The translations under genes were made by a program, and so were the position numbers. The notes beneath the pieces were generated by a model. That model saw only the letters and a program-made list of their open reading frames with translations, had not been told where the DNA came from and searched no databases. From Bacillota bacterium (GTDB taxonomy: Bacteria > Bacillota > Syntrophomonadia > Syntrophomonadales > Syntrophomonadaceae): a stretch of DNA of 34,239 nucleotides. Numbering within the stretch: the first letter of the stretch is position 1; each line of letters begins with the position of its first letter. The stretch spans positions 1 to 34,239 of the forward strand of contig JAKPGY010000068.1 in NCBI GenBank assembly GCA_029550685.1. Direction: 5' to 3'. Of the stretch, positions 1 through 7,005 are shown in pieces.

Positions 1-83
1 GGGGAGCAGTATTTGCTGACACTGGAGTAGCATTGCTTGCGGTACTCAATGCGGTAAGGATTATAAATACAAAAAGTATATGA
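1..83 (+). CDS. C-terminal end of a heavy-metal P-type ATPase (partial, 5' end outside window)
   Basis: Reading from base 3 gives 26 residues and then TGA at 81-83. They include ADTGVALLAVLNAVRI, which matches the end of the last membrane helix of P1B-type metal-transporting ATPases (CadA/ZntA/CopA class), where a 'D-x-G-x-x-L-L-x-x-L-N-x-x-R' string is characteristic. In these pumps this helix helps form the metal path across the cytoplasmic membrane. Nothing of the catalytic DKTGT loop or the metal-binding CPx motif lies in the window, so the ion (Cd/Zn/Pb or Cu) cannot be told. No clear terminator follows. Confidence 0.7.
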   Translation, partial: GAVFADTGVALLAVLNAVRIINTKSI

Positions 84-151
84 GTATTACAAAAAAACCG
101 ATTACCTGTAAACAGAGGACTCTTACTGGGGAAATAGCCCTCGCAGCACCA

Positions 152-334
152 CATTAATGCCATTGCTGTGAAAACTGTCCTCGCTTTAGTGCAAAAGACA
201 GCTATACTGTCATCGCGAGCGCGCCAGCGCGTGGCAATCTCTAGTCAACTAACGGTTAGAGTTAACAGATCGCCACGTCGCTTCGCTCCTCGCGATGACA
301 CAACAACGACTATTTTCACAACAATGACATTATA
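152..334. repeat. Nested inverted repeat (palindromic intergenic element)
   Basis: An inner dyad has perfect 12-bp ends, TGTCATCGCGAG at 208-219 and its reverse complement at 289-300. GTGGCAATCT near 231-240 pairs, with one mismatch, with AGATCGCCAC at 267-276. Outside this, about 153-175 and 312-334 form a second imperfect inverted repeat of about 23 bp. The inner GC-rich arms contain the 'GTCATCGCGAG...' string common in dispersed intergenic repeats of Clostridia. No protein is encoded. It may be a MITE-like or REP-like element, or a strong hairpin after the P-type ATPase gene. Apart from this element, the stretch 84-400 holds nothing I can support. Confidence 0.6.
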
Positions 335-400
335 AATGACAGGTTTGGAGCTTTTACTGACATATTTAAGATGAGTTCAGAAATTGGTTAAGGTTTACTC

Positions 401-592
401 CTAGTACTGTTCCAGTTTACGCAGTTCACTTAGCAATTTATCAAGGGGAACATGGTGGGCTCGAGCACCCTGCTCGACTGTTTCAAATCTTACACCCCTT
501 CAGTCCAGACAGGCTATACCATATTTGCGAAATACCTGTTCGGCTCCGGGAATTTCCAAAACTTTGTCCAGAGGGGTATCAGCTTCTATCAA
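401..592 (-). CDS. DUF1858-family small protein with in-frame TGA: candidate selenoprotein (CxxU)
   Basis: Read through one TGA (500-502), this is a 63-residue protein starting at TTG 592 behind AGGAGGTG with a 7-nt gap, and ending in TAG. The N-terminal half includes TPLDKVLEIPGAEQVFRKYG; then come Cys28-Leu-Asp-TGA31 and VRFETVEQGARAHHVPLDKL. DUF1858 proteins have the order 'T-P/I-x-E/K-V-L ... F-x-K-Y-G-I-x-C-x-x-C-x5-E-T-[LV]-E-x-[GA]-A-x-x-H'. The TGA falls exactly on the second Cys of that CxxC. Frame and family similarity continue on both sides with no other lesion, and a hairpin lies 28 nt beyond the TGA. I infer a CxxU redox or metal-binding site; the family's biochemical role is not established. 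The alternative is a recent Cys-to-stop mutation (one base), leaving a pseudogene. It lies downstream of the spore protein gene but is separated from it by a terminator-like hairpin. Confidence 0.6.
461..477 (-). promoter_or_regulatory. Candidate bacterial SECIS hairpin
   Basis: On the minus strand TCGAGC-AGGGT-GCTCGA forms a perfect 6-bp stem with a 5-nt loop, or 7 bp with a GGG loop. There are 28 nt between the in-frame TGA and the loop. Published descriptions of bacterial SECIS elements ask for a loop of 3-14 nt with a G in its first two bases and roughly 16-37 nt between UGA and loop; both are met. A short GC-rich hairpin can arise by chance, so the support comes from its position relative to the TGA. 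Confidence 0.45.
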
Positions 593-616
593 AATATCAC
601 CTCCTCAAATTTGGGG

Positions 617-638
617 AAAAATGGGGGAATAATCCCCC
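617..638 (-). terminator. Terminator-like hairpin after the spore protein gene
   Basis: The minus strand carries GGGGGATTATTCCCCC followed by ATTTTT, starting 12 bases after the SASP stop. The stem is strong but the T-run is short. It would separate the SASP transcript from the DUF1858 gene, whose start lies 25 bases further on. Confidence 0.5.
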
Positions 639-649
639 GTAAGCACGAG

Positions 650-838
650 TTATTTCAAGTATCCGTTTTGCTGGGCAAGACTTCTTTCGGCTATCTCGAT
701 AGCTTTGTGGACCATCATTCCGCAGTTCTTTGAACTAACGCCGCCCCATCCTTCGGTGGCAACAATTTGGTCAACACCGAGTTCACGAGCAATTTCATAT
801 TTTAATTGCTCGGACATAATGCCGCGTCTTCTTGCCAA
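650..838 (-). CDS. Alpha/beta-type small acid-soluble spore protein (SASP)
   Basis: A 62-residue protein that coats and protects DNA in the dormant spore core and is degraded at germination as an amino-acid source. The family signature is clear: KYEIARELGV (residues 13-22, with the E-I-A region where the germination protease GPR cuts), then EGWGGVSSKNCG and a C-terminal MMVHKAIEIAERSL. The start is TTG at 838, chosen because AAGGAGG lies 8 nt upstream; no ATG in a similar place has such a site. The usual glycine pair before MV is replaced by Cys-Gly, a minor variation. Transcription by a forespore sigma factor (SigG) is expected for the family, but I could not point to a convincing SigG promoter in 840-960. 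This gene marks the organism as a spore former. Confidence 0.93.
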   Translation of the reverse strand: MARRRGIMSEQLKYEIARELGVDQIVATEGWGGVSSKNCGMMVHKAIEIAERSLAQQNGYLK

Positions 839-988
839 TTGAAAACCTCCTTTTTTAATTAAGCTCGTGCTCTTTATTATTTTTACTGTTCAAACTGAAA
901 ATATGGCTTGATGATTATCGATAAAATGTAAACGGTTTCACTAAAATCATTAATTTGTATTAAACTATTTATATAAAGGAGGATGTCT

Positions 989-1867
989 ATGCGCTACGAA
1001 GGTAATATTTTTCGGCCACCTAGTGAAGCAAGAAGTTATATTCTGCAATGTACAATAGGTTGTACTCATAACCGCTGTACCTTTTGTGCCATGTACAAGG
1101 ATAAAAAATACCGGGTACGGCCGCTAGAAGAGATTAAAGCTGATATAAGAATGGCGAAACTGTATTACGGCGATTTGGAAAAGGTGTTTTTGGCTGACGG
1201 TGATGCCATTGCTATGGAAACCAACGAATTGTTGGAAATACTGGAGATGTTATATCAATCTTTCCCCAGTCTGAAACATGTAGGTGTTTATGCCAGCCCC
1301 GATGTGGTTCTGAAAAAAGACATGTCTGAATTAACTGCTTTGAAAGCCGCGGGATTGACAATTGCGTATCTAGGTGTGGAAACTGGGGATGAGGAACTGC
1401 TAAAAGATATCCGAAAAGGTGTAACGTATGAAGAAATGGTGGAAGCCGGCCTGCGATTACGACGAGCTGGTATCCAGCTTTCGGTTACGGTTTTGCTAGG
1501 CCTGGCCGGCAGAACACCCAAGGCAGTAGAACACGCTAAAAACACGGCCAAAATATTAAACGAAATGAATCCAGAGTATATCGGGGCCTTAACCTTGATG
1601 GTAGTTCCCAGGACTGAATTGTACCGGCGTATGCAGCGCGGCGAATTTGAACTGCCCGGACCTTTTGAAATACTGGATGAAATGCGCATCATGATCGAAA
1701 ACTTGGAAGTTGAAGGCAGTGAATTCCGCAGTAATCATGCTTCCAATTACCTGCCTATAAAAGGCCGTTTGCCCGATGACAAACAAAAGATTCTAGATCT
1801 CATAAATCATATAATTGATACCAATGACCGCCGCTACCTGCGTCCCGATTATTTAAGAGCTTTATAA
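989..1867 (+). CDS. Radical SAM protein of unknown substrate
   Basis: A 292-residue cytoplasmic protein. Near the N-terminus, CTIGCTHNRCTFCAMYKDKK (residues 21-40) holds the Fe4S4-binding cysteines Cys25, Cys30 and Cys33 that would bind the cluster and S-adenosylmethionine; spacing is CX4CX2C with an extra Cys21, rather than the textbook CX3CX2C. YLGVETGDEELL (about 129-140) fits the SAM-contacting 'GxES/GxET' strand of the TIM-barrel core. It resembles the stand-alone radical SAM proteins related to the BchE/Elp3 groups, but there is no B12, TRAM or HemN-type C-terminal domain, and I cannot name a substrate. The start at 989 is preferred over ATG 983, because the AAGGAGG at 976-982 directly abuts 983 but is 6 nt from 989. 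It is followed by a separate promoter for the next gene, so it is probably monocistronic. Confidence 0.85.
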   Translation: MRYEGNIFRPPSEARSYILQCTIGCTHNRCTFCAMYKDKKYRVRPLEEIKADIRMAKLYYGDLEKVFLADGDAIAMETNELLEILEMLYQSFPSLKHVGVYASPDVVLKKDMSELTALKAAGLTIAYLGVETGDEELLKDIRKGVTYEEMVEAGLRLRRAGIQLSVTVLLGLAGRTPKAVEHAKNTAKILNEMNPEYIGALTLMVVPRTELYRRMQRGEFELPGPFEILDEMRIMIENLEVEGSEFRSNHASNYLPIKGRLPDDKQKILDLINHIIDTNDRRYLRPDYLRAL

Positions 1868-1874
1868 AAACTAG

Positions 1875-1903
1875 TTGTCATCTGACATGAAGTGGTTTAT
1901 TAT
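1875..1903 (+). promoter_or_regulatory. SigA-type promoter for the DUF47 gene
   Basis: TTGTCA (1875-1880), a 17-bp spacer and TATTAT (1898-1903) give a near-consensus vegetative promoter 40 bp before the DUF47 start. The -35 box is part of a small dyad, TGTCA-TC-TGACA (1877-1888), which could be an operator, but nothing else supports that. Confidence 0.65.
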
Positions 1904-1942
1904 GGTTATTTAAAGACGACAATCAGGTTAGGGGGGGCATAG

Positions 1943-2572
1943 ATGCGGCTGTTTGGGAGAAAAGATGTAGAACTCTTTGCGCTTTTTCGTGAAAGTGCCC
2001 GCATGGTAATACGTGGTGGAGAGATTCTGCGTACCGTGGTATATGATTATACTGACCTGGATGTGAAAATGGCCAAACTTACGGCCATGGAGCATGAAGC
2101 TGACAGGATAATTCAGGAACTGGTACGCCGTTTGAATACCAGCTTTATTCTCCCTTTTGACCGCGAGGATGCTTTTCAATTGGTACAGAAGCTTTCTACA
2201 ACCTTGGACTATATTACCGGTATTATTGACCGCATGATATTATATAAAGCTGGCCAACCCGATGAACGAGTTATAGAAATGGTGGAAGTGCTGTATGAAG
2301 CGCTGCAGCTTCAGGAGCAGGCTTTTCATATGTTGGAGCATATTGAACAGAACAAAAAACAGATTATGCAATGTTGTCAGGAAATAAGCCAGTTGGAAAA
2401 AAGGCAGGATTTACTGTATCGCAATGGCGTGGCTTATTTATTTGAGAACCACGAAAGCGATCCTATATCAATCATTAAGTGGCGAGAAGTATATGAACAT
2501 ATTGAAATGGCCCAAGACTATGTGCAAGATGTGGGTGAATTGATCAGTAACATCTGCGTAAAATACTCGTAA
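1943..2572 (+). CDS. DUF47 (PhoU-like) phosphate transport regulator homologue
   Basis: A 209-residue, almost wholly helical protein of the DUF47/TIGR00153 family, which is related to PhoU and usually pairs with the low-affinity phosphate transporter Pit. Typical features are the N-terminal LFGRKDVELFALF, MEHEADRIIQELVRRLN (about 51-67, with the acidic E/D-x3-D positions that bind metal in PhoU folds), FILPFDREDAFQL (about 68-80) and the C-terminal WREVYEHIEMAQDYVQDVGELI. The start is ATG 1943 behind a GGGGGGG stretch. No pit gene is adjacent here: the next gene is corA on the other strand, and the DUF47 gene has its own promoter and terminator. Its partner, if any, must lie elsewhere. Confidence 0.85.
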   Translation: MRLFGRKDVELFALFRESARMVIRGGEILRTVVYDYTDLDVKMAKLTAMEHEADRIIQELVRRLNTSFILPFDREDAFQLVQKLSTTLDYITGIIDRMILYKAGQPDERVIEMVEVLYEALQLQEQAFHMLEHIEQNKKQIMQCCQEISQLEKRQDLLYRNGVAYLFENHESDPISIIKWREVYEHIEMAQDYVQDVGELISNICVKYS

Positions 2573-2611
2573 AAAAAAGCCCTTCCTGTAAAACGCAGGA
2601 AGGGTAATTTT
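2571..2611. terminator. Bidirectional terminator between the DUF47 gene and corA
   Basis: CCCTTCCTG (2580-2588) and CAGGAAGGG (2596-2604) form a 9-bp stem with a 7-nt loop. TAATTTTTT follows on the plus strand, and an A8 run (2571-2578) gives a U-run on the minus strand. It therefore serves both convergent genes. Confidence 0.9.
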
Positions 2612-3589
2612 TTATATCCAGTTGCGGTAGCGGAAAAAGCCCATCATTCCAAGAGCTACCGTAATCATACCGAGTAAAATAAACCACAGGTAATAGGGAT
2701 TATCTGAACCGGGCAGATGAACATTCATCCCAAAAAAACCGGTAATCACAGTTAGAGGCATCATTATGATTGATATGATGGTGAGCACGGTAATTATTTC
2801 ACTGGTTCTACCGGTTAGAATAGAGTAATAAGTTTCTGTTGTACTGTTAACTAGATCCCGGTAGGTATTGGCCGTATCCAAGATGCTATCTAGATGGTCC
2901 ACCAGGTCCAAATAATAGGGACGATTCTCTTCATTTACAAAGAAAGAATAATGACCATTAATATTGCCGAAAATTCTGCGCTGGGGAATTAATACTTTAC
3001 GCAATAGGATAATAGTTCGTTTTAAGGTTAGTATTTCTTCAGTAATTTCCTGGCCCCGGTTTAGGAAAATGTTATCTTCCAGATCATCAATACGTTCACC
3101 CAGCCGATCAATTATAGGAAAGTAGTCGTCAACTATATTATCAACGATGCGGTAAAGCAAATACTCCGGGCCGCGATTCATTAATTCAGTTTCTCTTAAA
3201 CATATTCGGGCAACTTTTCCCACTGCTGCCAAGGCCACCGGGTGAATGGTTACAATATAATTGAGACCCATAAAAACATCCAGTTCGGTACTGGTTATCT
3301 CATCTTCTTCTTTGGCATCCTCAAAATAGCGTAGGGCATGAAAAACAAAGAAGTGATAATCATCATATTTGTCCAACTTAGCCCGGGGACTTTCCTGAAG
3401 ACAATCCTCTAATGCCAGGGGATGAAAGTTAAATAAATCCCCCACATAATGCAGTTCTTCGGCCGAACAATCGTATAGGTCTATCCACAAAAGGCTATCA
3501 GGGTTTTCCAGTAGCTGATCCAGGTTTTCCAGATCAACGTCATGGTACATGGAGTTGTCTTCATAGTTATAGTAATAAGTCTTTATCAC
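2612..3589 (-). CDS. corA: CorA-family magnesium/cobalt channel
   Basis: A 325-residue inner-membrane channel for Mg2+ (and Co2+/Ni2+) that works as a pentamer driven by membrane potential. The long N-terminal part forms the cytoplasmic funnel. Two membrane helices lie at the C-terminus (about 265-285 and 298-318), joined by the diagnostic Gly287-Met288-Asn289 (GMN) loop at the pore mouth. The C-terminal FFRYRNWI gives the usual basic end. The start is GTG 3589 with AAGGAGG 7 nt upstream. The gene has its own minus-strand promoter near 3735-3762. Between promoter and start lie a 27-codon leader ORF and a hairpin ending next to the ribosome site, so expression may respond to translation of the leader. 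Confidence 0.93.
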   Translation of the reverse strand: MIKTYYYNYEDNSMYHDVDLENLDQLLENPDSLLWIDLYDCSAEELHYVGDLFNFHPLALEDCLQESPRAKLDKYDDYHFFVFHALRYFEDAKEEDEITSTELDVFMGLNYIVTIHPVALAAVGKVARICLRETELMNRGPEYLLYRIVDNIVDDYFPIIDRLGERIDDLEDNIFLNRGQEITEEILTLKRTIILLRKVLIPQRRIFGNINGHYSFFVNEENRPYYLDLVDHLDSILDTANTYRDLVNSTTETYYSILTGRTSEIITVLTIISIIMMPLTVITGFFGMNVHLPGSDNPYYLWFILLGMITVALGMMGFFRYRNWI

Positions 3590-3604
3590 GACTCTCCCTC
3601 CTTA

Positions 3605-3648
3605 ACGGAAGGTCAGCCGCTATCCGGGGTGGCAGGAAGACCTTCCGT
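3605..3648 (-). promoter_or_regulatory. Leader hairpin directly upstream of the corA ribosome site
   Basis: ACGGAAGGTC and its exact complement (plus-strand arms 3605-3614 and 3639-3648) form a 10-bp stem with a 24-nt loop. The distal arm ends 2 nt before the corA AAGGAGG. The proximal arm lies inside leader-ORF codons 16-20 and the distal arm covers its stop codon, so a translating ribosome would open the hairpin. There is no U-run, so a translational rather than a transcriptional switch is more likely. I looked for the conserved core of an Mg2+ M-box riboswitch and did not see it. Confidence 0.5.
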
Positions 3649-3696
3649 AATTATTTGTTCCTTACGCAACGATCGATATTCCGGTATAGGTTCCAT
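3613..3696 (-). CDS. Putative leader peptide upstream of corA
   Basis: A 27-codon ORF, ATG 3696 to TGA 3613, beginning MEPIPEYRSLRKEQIITEGL and ending PATPDSG. GAGGTGG lies about 8 nt upstream of the ATG, so it should be translated. The start, with alternating acidic residues and prolines (Met-Glu-Pro-Ile-Pro-Glu), recalls the mgtL leader of Salmonella mgtA (Met-Glu-Pro-Asp-Pro-Thr-Pro). In mgtL, low Mg2+ destabilises ribosomes on acidic/proline codons and changes downstream expression. That parallel is my inference: the rest of the sequence is unrelated and no homologue has been checked. The stop lies 24 nt before the corA start, close enough for translational coupling. Confidence 0.5.
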   Translation of the reverse strand: MEPIPEYRSLRKEQIITEGLPATPDSG

Positions 3697-3732
3697 TTCA
3701 CCACCACCTCTAATTAAGACTCCTAACTTCAA

Positions 3733-3762
3733 TATATACTGCTATTCGTGTGAAGTTGTCAA
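3733..3762 (-). promoter_or_regulatory. Promoter for the corA leader and corA
   Basis: On the minus strand a perfect TTGACA -35 (3762-3757) is followed after 18 bp by TATATA (3738-3733), within TATATATT. Transcription would begin about 25-30 bases before the leader ORF. Confidence 0.65.
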
Positions 3763-3855
3763 CACCCTAGCCCGGTGATCATCGATGAAGCATGCATCAC
3801 CAATAAAGGGGATAAATATTTCCTAAGAAGGGTAAATTTACAGCAGGAGGGAAAT

Positions 3856-5823
3856 ATGCGTAAGTTTATAACCATTTCAGCCCTGTTTTTAATACTGATA
3901 ATAGCCTTAGGGTTTAGTTTTAACTGGCCGGAACTGCAGGTTCCTCAAGCTTCGATTGTTTATGATATCAATGGAACCCCAATACGAGGACTGGCAGAAC
4001 AAAACCAAATCAATATTTCTTTGGAGGAAATACCTGACAGCTTTACGGCAGCCGTAATAGCCATAGAAGATAAGAACTTTTATAAACATCATGGTGTAGA
4101 TTTTACTGGCATACTGCGTGCTTTAATAACTAATATTCGTGCCGGCAAGATAGCTGCCGGGGGTAGTACTATTACCCAGCAGACCGCTAAAAACTTGTTC
4201 CTCACCAATGAACGCACCTTAACCCGCAAGATTAAAGAACTGTTTTACGCTATTCAGTTGGAGAGACAATACAGTAAAGATGAAATTCTCACCATGTATT
4301 GTAATACTATCTATTTTGGCCAGGGAGCCTATGGGGTGGAAGTGGCTGCCCGGACCTTTTTTGCTAAACCAGCCCGGGAGTTGACCCTGGCTGAAGCCTC
4401 TCTTTTGGCTGGGTTACCCCAGTGGCCCAGTGGTTATGATCCCTACAATCATCCGGAAGCTGCCAAAAAGCGTCAACAAATGGTTCTCAATCGCATGTAT
4501 GAAGAGAATTATATAACAGCTGAAGAAAGAGATGCAGCCTATCAGCAGGAACTGGTTTACCAACGAGCTCGCTATATGGGAGGGGATGCACCCTATTTTC
4601 TGGCTATGGTCAAGGAATACTTGATCGATCGCTATGGGGATCGTATGGTTTTTCAGGGGGGATTGCGCATCTATACCACCTTGGATCTGGATTTACAGCA
4701 GGCCGCTAATCAAGCTTATAACCAGATCACCCAGGACTGGGATCCGGATCTTCAAGCAGCATTGGTAGCAGTGGACAACAGCAACGGGCATATACGGGCA
4801 TTAATAGGGGGCCGGGATTATGCAGCTTCCAACTATAACCGGGCATATGCTAAACGTCAACCTGGATCAACCTTTAAGCCTTTCATGTACTCATTGGCAA
4901 TTCAAAATGGTTTTACCTTGGCCGATCGAATTCAGTGTGAAGAAGTGGTGTTCAAGCTGCCCACTGGAGACACCTATAAGCCCACCGATTATGGCGATGA
5001 ACCCTATCATTGGAAACCCTTTACTCTCAAAGAAGCAGTGATGATTTCTGACAACGTGGTGGCTGTACAAGTAAATAATATCCTGGATCCTAAACAGACT
5101 GCCGCCCATGCGGAGAAGTTCGGATTTACCAACTTGCAGCCGGTATTGTCGCTGCCATTGGGATCAAATGAGGTAACACCGGTCAGCATGGCTGCTGCGT
5201 ATGCAGCCTTTGCCAACCAGGGTATTTTCAATGATCCAGTATACATACTGCGAGTAGAAGATGCCAATGGAGCGTTATTAGAAGAGCATAAACCTAAACC
5301 TGAACGGATCATATCACCGGAAAATGCTTATATTATCAATAATATGCTGCAAGGGGTAATGGAAACAGGCGGTACTGGGGCTCATTTAAGAAATATTATA
5401 GGTAACGCCCCAGCCGCCGGTAAGACTGGTACAACTGATGAATTTAAAGATGCCTGGTTTGTGGGCTACACCCCCCGGGTATGCTGTGCAGTATGGGTTG
5501 GATACGACCGGGAAAAGAACGTCAATTCTGCTGGAGGGGTGGTAGCTGGTCCTATATGGGCTAATTTTATGGCTGCTGCCATCAGCAAGTATGGTCCGGT
5601 GGATTTTGAAAAACCCGACACAGTGAAAATAATAAACACCTGTTTGGACAGTGGGCAAGTAGCCACCCAAGCCTGTCCACGAACTAGTGAGATGGCATTT
5701 CAGCAAGGGACAGAACCTGATACTATCTGCTATTATCATGCTACTGGATTAGATTGGCTGTTTCCTGATCAGGACGGTGACCGCAATAATGAACCCTGGT
5801 GGGAACGGTGGATCCCCTGGTAG
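3856..5823 (+). CDS. Class A penicillin-binding protein (PBP1A family; transglycosylase/transpeptidase)
   Basis: A 655-residue bifunctional peptidoglycan synthase anchored by one N-terminal membrane helix (about 3-22, FITISALFLILIIALGF). Glycosyltransferase GT51 domain: catalytic Glu71 in EDKNFYKHHGVD, then GGSTITQQTAKNLFL (about 105-120) and a second Glu region around YSKDEILTMYCN. Transpeptidase domain: active-site Ser338-x-x-Lys341 in GSTFK, Ser398-Asp399-Asn400, and Lys523-Thr524-Gly525, all intact. The tail has paired cysteines (CLDSGQVATQACP) and ends with a Trp-rich, acidic stretch. The start at 3856 is chosen because CAGGAGG lies just upstream and the signal anchor begins there; the in-frame ATG 27 codons earlier lacks a ribosome site. 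It is divergent from corA. Confidence 0.95.
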   Translation: MRKFITISALFLILIIALGFSFNWPELQVPQASIVYDINGTPIRGLAEQNQINISLEEIPDSFTAAVIAIEDKNFYKHHGVDFTGILRALITNIRAGKIAAGGSTITQQTAKNLFLTNERTLTRKIKELFYAIQLERQYSKDEILTMYCNTIYFGQGAYGVEVAARTFFAKPARELTLAEASLLAGLPQWPSGYDPYNHPEAAKKRQQMVLNRMYEENYITAEERDAAYQQELVYQRARYMGGDAPYFLAMVKEYLIDRYGDRMVFQGGLRIYTTLDLDLQQAANQAYNQITQDWDPDLQAALVAVDNSNGHIRALIGGRDYAASNYNRAYAKRQPGSTFKPFMYSLAIQNGFTLADRIQCEEVVFKLPTGDTYKPTDYGDEPYHWKPFTLKEAVMISDNVVAVQVNNILDPKQTAAHAEKFGFTNLQPVLSLPLGSNEVTPVSMAAAYAAFANQGIFNDPVYILRVEDANGALLEEHKPKPERIISPENAYIINNMLQGVMETGGTGAHLRNIIGNAPAAGKTGTTDEFKDAWFVGYTPRVCCAVWVGYDREKNVNSAGGVVAGPIWANFMAAAISKYGPVDFEKPDTVKIINTCLDSGQVATQACPRTSEMAFQQGTEPDTICYYHATGLDWLFPDQDGDRNNEPWWERWIPW

Positions 5824-5935
5824 AAAGGAGGCTTTTTATGGAGAGTGCCTGATTCTCGTGGTAGAAAAGCTTGGAAAATGATACAATTTCCTTAAAAAAG
5901 TTGGCAGAGCACAGCTTTATAGTAAGGGAGATATC

Positions 5936-6625
5936 ATGGACCGTGTTGAACTGAAGACTGGTGCCAAAGATGCTGTACCTGTTGTGCTAGGCTACTTGCC
6001 GTTAGGTTTTGCCTTTGGTGTCTTGGCCACTCAGGCGGGCATGACAGTGATCCAGGCTACTGTCATGTCAATTTTATGTTTTACGGGAGCAGGACAATAT
6101 ATCGCTTTGGGAGTTATTCAGGCCCAAGGGGCAGTCATAACTGCAGTTATAGCTAACCTGCTGGTAAATGTGCGCTATTTCCTATTTACGACCTCTATGG
6201 TTCCATTCCTGAAAAACCATGTGAACCCCACCATTGCTTCTATTTTGTCCTATGGGGTTACCGATGAGACATATGCGGTGGCTATGAACAGGTACCAGAG
6301 TAACCCACCCACAGCTTCTTATATGGCGGGACTAAATCTTACTGCTCATCTGGGGTGGATAAGCAGTACCTTGCTGGGAGCGGTACTTGGTTCCATGGTA
6401 ACCAATACTGACCGGTTCGGTCTAGCCTTTGCCTTGCCGGCAATGTACATATGCCTTTTGGTACTGCTCATAAATAGAAAGTCAGATGTTTTGATTGCTT
6501 TGATCTCCGCCATTCTTTGCCTAATTATCGGTTATGCCTGGCCTTGGTCTATGAGCAATATGTTCAATATGGTTATAGCCACCATTGCGGCTGCTACTAT
6601 AGGGGTGATGATACGTGAGTTCTGA
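5936..6625 (+). CDS. azlC: AzlC-family branched-chain amino-acid exporter, large subunit
   Basis: A 229-residue membrane protein with about five to six hydrophobic segments. AzlC with AzlD forms a two-part exporter of branched-chain amino acids and analogues (known from azaleucine resistance in Bacillus subtilis). Family hallmarks here are the N-terminal VPVVLGYLPLGFAFGVLA (about 15-32), FTGAGQYIALGVIQ (about 50-63) and NLLVNVRYFLFT (about 78-89). The start is ATG 5936 behind AAGGGAGATATC. It overlaps azlD by 11 nt, as expected for a coupled pair. Substrates other than branched-chain amino acids are possible for such paralogues. Confidence 0.92.
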   Translation: MDRVELKTGAKDAVPVVLGYLPLGFAFGVLATQAGMTVIQATVMSILCFTGAGQYIALGVIQAQGAVITAVIANLLVNVRYFLFTTSMVPFLKNHVNPTIASILSYGVTDETYAVAMNRYQSNPPTASYMAGLNLTAHLGWISSTLLGAVLGSMVTNTDRFGLAFALPAMYICLLVLLINRKSDVLIALISAILCLIIGYAWPWSMSNMFNMVIATIAAATIGVMIREF

Positions 6626-6941
6626 GGCTATATGGTTAACCATCATAGGAGCGTCCCTGGCAACTTTGCTGCCCCGAATTCTACCTGTAGCCCTGTTTTC
6701 AGGATTGGAATTTCCTGAAATTCTAATAAAATGGCTCTCTTATGTAGCTCCAGCAGTGCTGGGAGCTCTCACAGCTGTGAGCATTCTGGCTCCAGAAGGA
6801 CAATTATACGTGTCGGTAAACAATATGTTTATATGGGCATTTATACCTACTATGTTAATCGCTGTAAAAACCCGCAGTTTATTTTGGACCCTTTCAGTGG
6901 GAATTGTAGTCATGGCTATATTATATAATTTAACAGTATAA
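6615..6941 (+). CDS. azlD: AzlD-family exporter small subunit
   Basis: A 108-residue protein with about four membrane segments, the small partner of AzlC. LPRILPVALF (about 20-29) and WLSYVAPAVLGALTAVSIL (about 40-58) are typical of AzlD. It starts at GTG 6615 inside the 3' end of azlC, with GGGGTGAT upstream, and so is translationally coupled to it. Both subunits are needed for export in characterised pairs. Confidence 0.9.
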   Translation: MSSEAIWLTIIGASLATLLPRILPVALFSGLEFPEILIKWLSYVAPAVLGALTAVSILAPEGQLYVSVNNMFIWAFIPTMLIAVKTRSLFWTLSVGIVVMAILYNLTV

Positions 6942-7005
6942 TCACTGCAGCGGCAGGAATTGCTGAATATTTGGGGAAATAGGCACTTATAGAGGTGGCG
7001 AGGGA

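Noticed and set aside
452-733. Plus-strand 93-codon ORF at the left end
   Set aside because: It runs antisense to the SASP gene and the DUF1858 gene, both of which have ribosome sites and family similarity; its own translation resembles nothing.
3590-3780. Mg2+ M-box riboswitch upstream of corA
   Set aside because: The leader is short, contains a translatable ORF and one simple hairpin, and I saw none of the conserved M-box core; no U-run is present.
3774-3801. GGTGAT...ATCACC dyad between corA and the PBP gene
   Set aside because: Only 6 bp with a 16-nt loop; not clearly better than chance.
5838-5852. Five-codon ORF (Met-Glu-Ser-Ala-stop) behind AAAGGAGG after the PBP gene
   Set aside because: Too short to support; probably a chance or decayed ribosome site.
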